Source: Quinella sp. 1Q7 (GTDB lineage Bacteria; Bacillota; Negativicutes; Selenomonadales; Selenomonadaceae). Taken from it: a stretch of DNA of 37,080 nt. The notes beneath the pieces were generated by a model that was not told the origin of the DNA, made no database searches, and saw only the letters and a list, made by a program, of their open reading frames with translations. This document shows, one piece after another, positions 32,849-37,080 of this stretch. Within the stretch, counting starts at the first letter, position 1; every line of letters starts with the position of its first letter. The translations under genes and the position numbers were made by a program. The DNA is taken from contig JADEZP010000013.1 of the NCBI GenBank assembly GCA_015206805.1, positions 1 to 37,080 on the forward strand. The letters are read 5' to 3'.

Positions 32849-34498
32849 ATGAAAAAAATTTTTATCCTGCTGATGATTTGCGCGCTGATGATTGTGACGG
32901 GCTGCGGCGGCGACTCGGCGTCCGACAAAAAGTTGAGCGTCATGCTCGGATCAAACGTCGTTTCGCTCGACAGCGCACAATGCACCGACTCCGCGTCGTT
33001 TGAGGTCATTGCCAACTGTATTGACGGCTTGATTCAGCTCGACGCCGACGGCAAACCCATTCCCGCCATTGCCGAAAGTTTCGACGTTTCGGCTGACGGC
33101 AAAACTTACACGTTCCACCTTCGCGACGCGAAATGGGCGAACGGCGACCCCGTCACTGCCGACGATTTTGTCTTCGCGTGGCGACGTCACTGCCAAAAGG
33201 CTGAAGAATACGCCTACATCATGGGCGACACCGTCGCTTGCGTGAAAAATGCCGACGCCGTTATCAAAGGTGCCGACCCGTCGACACTCGGCGTGAGTGC
33301 GCCCGACGCAAAAACTTTCGTCGTTGAGCTTGATGCGCCCGTATCGTTTTTCCCGTCGTTAATGGCGTTTCCGACGTTCTACCCGATTAACGAAAAATTT
33401 TTCAGCGGACTTGCGGCGGGCACTTACGGCACGAGCCCCGAAACTTTCCTGTCGAACGGCGCGTTCACGTTGGCAAGCTACGTTCCCGGCGCGGCGAATA
33501 TTCAGCTCAAAAAAAATGACGCCTACTGGAACGCCGCAAAAGTTTCGCTGGGCGATTGGCAATATCAAGTCGTGACCTCCTCCGACAACGCGCTGACCGC
33601 TTTCAAGAACGGAACGCTTAACGTCGTCGACATCGGCGGCAGTCAAATCGAACACGTTCAAGGCGACGCCGAGCTGTCCAAAAATCTGCAGTCCGTACCT
33701 TCGGGCGCGTTAAGTTATCTGTCGTTCAATCAAGACCCGAAAAATCATCATGCGGGCGCGCTTGCAAATGTCAACCTCCGACTTGCGCTGTCCAACGCCA
33801 TCGACCGCGAATCACTCGTTGATAATTTCGTTGCCAACGGCTCGAAGGCGACATACACCGCCATTCCGATTCACTTCGCGCCCAATGCTACGACCGGAAA
33901 ATTTTTCGCCGAAGATCAAAAACAATTCGCGGACGTTGTCGGCTTCGACGTGACCAAAGCCCGCGCTTACCTCGACAAAGCCAAATCCGAACTCGGCAAG
34001 GAGACTTTCGACCTTGAGCTGATTTACGCCAACGACAGCGGCAATACCGTCATCAAGGTCGCGCAGGCTCTCAAGTCGCAGATTGAAGGCAACTTGCCCG
34101 GCGTTACGCTCAACCTGCAACCCATGCCCAAAGCCGAATACTTCGACCGCGTCACGACGAACAGCTTTGACGTTGCGATAACAAATTGGGTGCCCGATTA
34201 CGATGACCCGATGACCTTCCTGACGCTGTGGACGACTTCGGGCAGCGAAATTTCCGAACATTGGAGCGACGCCGCCTACGACAAAATTATCGCCGACTGC
34301 ACCACGGGCGACCTTGCCGCCGATTACGCCGCGCGTTGGTCCGCAATGTATGACGCCGAAAAAATTTTGCTCGACAACGCCGTTATCGCGCCGCTTTACA
34401 CCGCCGCCAACACAATGTTGATTGCGCCGAATGTCAGCGGGCTTGAGTTCCACGTTGCGGGCGTCAATCGCGTTTTCAAGTCGGTGATTGTAAAGTGA
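32849..34498 (+). CDS. Peptide ABC transporter substrate-binding lipoprotein (OppA type)
   Basis: The 549-residue extracytoplasmic binding protein of family SBP_bac_5 has a signal peptide ending in the lipobox VTGC (Cys19). The mature part shows LDSAQCTDSASFEVIANCID, DADGKPIPAIAESFDVSADG, YTFHLRDAKWANGDPVTADD and a late text DVAITNWVPDYDDPMTFL, all hallmarks of OppA/DppA-type proteins. It would capture oligopeptides for the permeases encoded behind it. The gene overlaps the first permease gene by four bases (GTGA). Confidence 0.93.
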   Translation: MKKIFILLMICALMIVTGCGGDSASDKKLSVMLGSNVVSLDSAQCTDSASFEVIANCIDGLIQLDADGKPIPAIAESFDVSADGKTYTFHLRDAKWANGDPVTADDFVFAWRRHCQKAEEYAYIMGDTVACVKNADAVIKGADPSTLGVSAPDAKTFVVELDAPVSFFPSLMAFPTFYPINEKFFSGLAAGTYGTSPETFLSNGAFTLASYVPGAANIQLKKNDAYWNAAKVSLGDWQYQVVTSSDNALTAFKNGTLNVVDIGGSQIEHVQGDAELSKNLQSVPSGALSYLSFNQDPKNHHAGALANVNLRLALSNAIDRESLVDNFVANGSKATYTAIPIHFAPNATTGKFFAEDQKQFADVVGFDVTKARAYLDKAKSELGKETFDLELIYANDSGNTVIKVAQALKSQIEGNLPGVTLNLQPMPKAEYFDRVTTNSFDVAITNWVPDYDDPMTFLTLWTTSGSEISEHWSDAAYDKIIADCTTGDLAADYAARWSAMYDAEKILLDNAVIAPLYTAANTMLIAPNVSGLEFHVAGVNRVFKSVIVK

Positions 34499-35439
34499 CG
34501 CGCTACGTTGCCAAACGAATTTTAATGTCCGTGCTGACGCTGTTCCTGATAATTTTCGTGCTGTTCGTGTTGATTCGGATAATGCCCGGCAACCCGTTCC
34601 CCGTGGAGCGAATGTCCGCCGAAATGATTCTGCAAAAACGCGCGGAGCTCGGACTCGACAAACCGATTCTGACGCAGTTCGTCGACTACCTGTCGCTTTT
34701 GGCAAGCGGCAGTTTCGGCAACGGCACGTCACTTTACAACGGCGCACCAATCAAGCCGATAATGTTCGCGTGCCTGGAAAATTCCTTCAAAGTCGGCGTG
34801 CTGTCAATTTTGTTCGGAACGACGGTCGGGCTCGGACTCGGAATAACGGCGGCTCTCAATCGCGGAAAATTTTTGGACGGGCTGTGCACCGTAATTTCAA
34901 TCCTCGGCGTATGCATTCCGTCGTATGTGTTCATGATTTTTTTGCAATATTTCTTTGCGTACAAGATACCGTGCTTCCCGTACTTCTTCGACCCGTCGCG
35001 ATTTTTGACGTCGGCGATTATGCCGTCGCTGTCGTTGAGTTTGTTCTCGATTTCGGCTGTGGCACGCTTCACGCGCAACGAAATGCTCGAAGTCATCAAC
35101 AGCGATTACGTCAAGCTCGCGGAGGCGAAAGGTCTTTACGGCTTTGAACTCATGCGCCGACACGTCCTGCGAAATGCGCTGATTCCCGTCGTGACCGTCA
35201 TTGCACCGCTGGTTGTCGACCTGTTGACGGGCGCAATGGTCATTGAAAAAATCTATGGCATCAACGGCGCGGGCTCGCTCATGGTCAGCGCGATTGCCGG
35301 CGACGGCGTCGACTACAACTACGTGTTGGCGTTGGGAATTGTTTTTTCCGCGCTGTATATCGGCGTCATGCTCCTGCTCGACATCCTTTACGGCATCATC
35401 GACCCGCGAATCAGACTTGCGGCAAAGGAGGTGGCTTGA
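34495..35439 (+). CDS. Peptide ABC transporter permease (OppB type)
   Basis: This is a 314-residue inner-membrane permease with about six membrane helices. The GTG start overlaps the stop of the binding-protein gene, so translation is coupled. The N-terminal text RYVAKRILMSVLTLFLIIFV and IMPGNPF is standard for OppB/DppB. The cytoplasmic coupling loop has YVKLAEAKGL (EAA motif) followed by RRHVLRNALIPVVT. The substrate is expected to be di- or oligopeptides. Confidence 0.93.
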   Translation: MTRYVAKRILMSVLTLFLIIFVLFVLIRIMPGNPFPVERMSAEMILQKRAELGLDKPILTQFVDYLSLLASGSFGNGTSLYNGAPIKPIMFACLENSFKVGVLSILFGTTVGLGLGITAALNRGKFLDGLCTVISILGVCIPSYVFMIFLQYFFAYKIPCFPYFFDPSRFLTSAIMPSLSLSLFSISAVARFTRNEMLEVINSDYVKLAEAKGLYGFELMRRHVLRNALIPVVTVIAPLVVDLLTGAMVIEKIYGINGAGSLMVSAIAGDGVDYNYVLALGIVFSALYIGVMLLLDILYGIIDPRIRLAAKEVA

Positions 35440-36420
35440 TTGGCTTACACTCCCAAAGCGGACGACTTCGAATTTATCGCCGACCGCGACTTGAACGTCG
35501 ACTTGAACTTTGCGTCGCAGGGCTACTGGAAGGGCGTCGCGATTCACTTCACCCGCAACCGACTTGCAATGACGGGCGTTGCCATCGTCGGCGTGATTAT
35601 TTTGTTCGCAATCTTCGCGCCGCTCGTCAGCCCGCACAATTACGACGAAATTATTTCCGTCACGAATTCGGGCAAGGAAGTCATCGCCAAAAGTTTGCCG
35701 CCACAACTCGGCGACGGCTCCGCGCAGAATTTCTTCGCCGACAAAACTTTTCTGTTCGGCACGGACGACATGGGGCGCGACCTGTGGACGCGGACTTGGC
35801 AGGGCGCACGCGTCTCACTGATAATCGCCTTCGTCGCCATTTTCATTGACATGATTATCGGCACGAGCTACGGGCTGATATCGGGATTTTTCGGCAGTCG
35901 CGTCGACAACTTCCTGCAACGTTTCATCGAAATTGAAGGCTCAATCCCGACGCTTGTCATCATATCGATTTTGGCAATCTTCATGCCCAAAGGTATCGGG
36001 CTGGTTATCGCGTCGCTGTTGCTCACCGAATGGATTGGCATGAGCAAAATCGCGCGTGCGGAGTGTCTCAAGCTCAAGGAGCGCGAATACGTCCTTGCCA
36101 GTCGGACGCTCGGCGCGGGCAGTTTCCACATCATCTTCCGACAAATTCTGCCGAACACAATCGGTCCGATAATCACACAGGTAATGTTCTCAATCCCCGT
36201 CGCGATTTTTACGGAGGCATTTTTAAGTTTCGTCGGCGTCGGAATTGTCCTGCCGCAATGTTCGTTGGGCTCATTGATTGAGGCGGGCTTCAACAACATA
36301 ACCGTCTTGCCGTATCAAATTCTGCCGCCAATTTCAGTCTTGGCACTTTTGATGCTCGGATTCAATCTGATTGGCGACGGTTTCCGCGAGGCTCTTGCGC
36401 CGAAATTGGAGGATATGTAA
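35440..36420 (+). CDS. Peptide ABC transporter permease (OppC type)
   Basis: This is the second permease, of 326 residues. The start is TTG, chosen because AAAGGAGGTGG lies in front of it. The N-terminal cytoplasmic tail contains the OppC-N domain and the first helix, RLAMTGVAIVGVIILFAIFA. FGTDDMGRDLWTRTWQGARV is the typical periplasmic signature, and EYVLASRTLGAGSFHIIFRQ is the coupling EAA loop. It pairs with the OppB-type permease to form the channel. The stop overlaps the ATPase start by one base. Confidence 0.93.
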   Translation: MAYTPKADDFEFIADRDLNVDLNFASQGYWKGVAIHFTRNRLAMTGVAIVGVIILFAIFAPLVSPHNYDEIISVTNSGKEVIAKSLPPQLGDGSAQNFFADKTFLFGTDDMGRDLWTRTWQGARVSLIIAFVAIFIDMIIGTSYGLISGFFGSRVDNFLQRFIEIEGSIPTLVIISILAIFMPKGIGLVIASLLLTEWIGMSKIARAECLKLKEREYVLASRTLGAGSFHIIFRQILPNTIGPIITQVMFSIPVAIFTEAFLSFVGVGIVLPQCSLGSLIEAGFNNITVLPYQILPPISVLALLMLGFNLIGDGFREALAPKLEDM

Positions 36421-37080
36421 TGAATATTTTGTCGGTGCAAAACTTGGACATCACGTTTCGGACGAACGCGGGCAAAGTCCACGCGATACGCGGCGTCGAC
36501 TTCGATTTGCCTGCGGGCAAAACTTTGGCACTCGTCGGCGAATCGGGCAGCGGCAAGTCCGTCACCATGAAGGCTGTCGCGGGACTTTTGGACGACAACG
36601 CCACTATCAACAGCGGAAAAATTTTTTATCGCGGCGACGACAAAGTTGTCGACCTGCTGACGTTGAGCAAGCGCGAACTTCGCCGCACAATCAACGGACA
36701 ACATATCGCGATGATTTTTCAAGACCCGATGACGAGTCTCGATCCGACAATGCAAATTGGCGCGCAAATAACCGAAGCGATGTTCCTGCACAAAAAAATT
36801 TCCGCGTCCGAGGCGAAGTCACGCGCACTTGAACTGTTGAAACTCGTCGGCATCAATGACGCTGAAAAACGATTCAAAAATTATCCGCACCAACTTTCGG
36901 GCGGACAACGTCAACGCGTCGTTATTGCAATCGCGCTTTCGTGCGAGCCGAGGATTTTAATTTGCGACGAGCCGACGACGGCTTTGGACGTGACGATTCA
37001 GGCGCGGATTCTCGACTTGATTCAAGACCTGCAGGCGCGATTGGGCTTGTCGGTAATTTTCATCACGCACGATTTGGGCG
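36420..37080 (+). CDS. Peptide ABC transporter ATPase (OppD type), cut by window edge
   Basis: The first 220 residues of an ABC ATPase are present and the rest lies beyond the window. Walker A GESGSGKS is at 40-47, the Q-loop is in MIFQDPMTSLDPTM, the signature LSGGQRQR follows, Walker B is ILICDEPTTALD, and the switch His region HDLG is at the edge. The text MTSLDPTMQIGAQI and ALDVTIQARILDLI is specific for OppD/DppD-type subunits, which normally carry a C-terminal iron-sulfur or oligopeptide domain. It energises the permeases encoded upstream. Confidence 0.93.
   Translation, partial: MNILSVQNLDITFRTNAGKVHAIRGVDFDLPAGKTLALVGESGSGKSVTMKAVAGLLDDNATINSGKIFYRGDDKVVDLLTLSKRELRRTINGQHIAMIFQDPMTSLDPTMQIGAQITEAMFLHKKISASEAKSRALELLKLVGINDAEKRFKNYPHQLSGGQRQRVVIAIALSCEPRILICDEPTTALDVTIQARILDLIQDLQARLGLSVIFITHDLG

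Noticed and set aside
1-37080. tRNA, rRNA genes and CRISPR arrays
   Set aside because: No tRNA-like TTCGA-arm with matching acceptor ends, no rRNA sequence and no regularly spaced repeats were seen in the gaps between genes.

Overview
The window is about 37 kb of bacterial chromosome with dense gene packing, strong AGGAGG-type ribosome binding sites and a moderate GC content. It suggests an anaerobic Bacillota, possibly of the Negativicutes type. That placement is an inference from overall style, from a TAXI-type (TRAP) binding lipoprotein and from ascorbate PTS genes; no marker gene fixes the taxon.

Region 1 (1-3172) is a decaying glycan-modification cluster. An IS5-type transposase runs off the left edge. 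It is followed by the tail of an interrupted gene, a TIGR04325-type methyltransferase broken by a frameshift, an NAD-dependent sugar epimerase/dehydratase with an in-frame TAA, and a DegT/StrS aminotransferase broken by a frameshift. Every gene of the set carries its own lesion. A convergent GH3 (NagZ-like) lipoprotein gene follows at 3160-4305.

Region 2 (about 4630-14911) is an L-ascorbate utilisation operon. A consensus sigma-70 promoter precedes ulaG (lactonase), a DeoR-family regulator, PTS IIA, IIC and IIB, ulaF, ulaE, an uncharacterised propeller-like protein, a full transketolase and a TAXI lipoprotein, and a rho-independent terminator closes it. PTS uptake would give ascorbate-6-phosphate, UlaG opens the ring, and UlaE, UlaF and transketolase feed the pentose phosphate pathway. 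The decarboxylase step (UlaD) has no gene here.

Region 3 (15028-30957) is an accessory island and the most interesting part. It starts with plasmid-type parA and parB whose codon use differs from the metabolic genes. Next come an unrecognised 527-residue protein and a 1323-residue protein that reads as Ser/Thr kinase, Rossmann domain, RyR domain and C-terminal PD-(D/E)xK nuclease of the Card1/DUF1887 type. After a strong terminator, a second operon encodes a possible nuclease with a Gly/Ala-rich hydrophobic tail, a small related Gly/Ala protein, a stand-alone RyR-domain protein, a Ski2-like helicase, and a second Ski2-like helicase with a C-terminal TIR-like domain. This looks like an undescribed anti-phage or anti-plasmid system. 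In the working model the helicases sense foreign nucleic acid, TIR makes an NAD-derived signal, RyR domains bind it, and nuclease or membrane effectors respond.

Region 4 (30914-37080) returns to housekeeping genes: a convergent serine beta-lactamase-like gene, then a promoter and an operon with an M15-type peptidase and an Opp/Dpp-type peptide ABC transporter (binding lipoprotein, two permeases, and an ATPase cut by the right edge). These probably work together in peptidoglycan-peptide or oligopeptide turnover.
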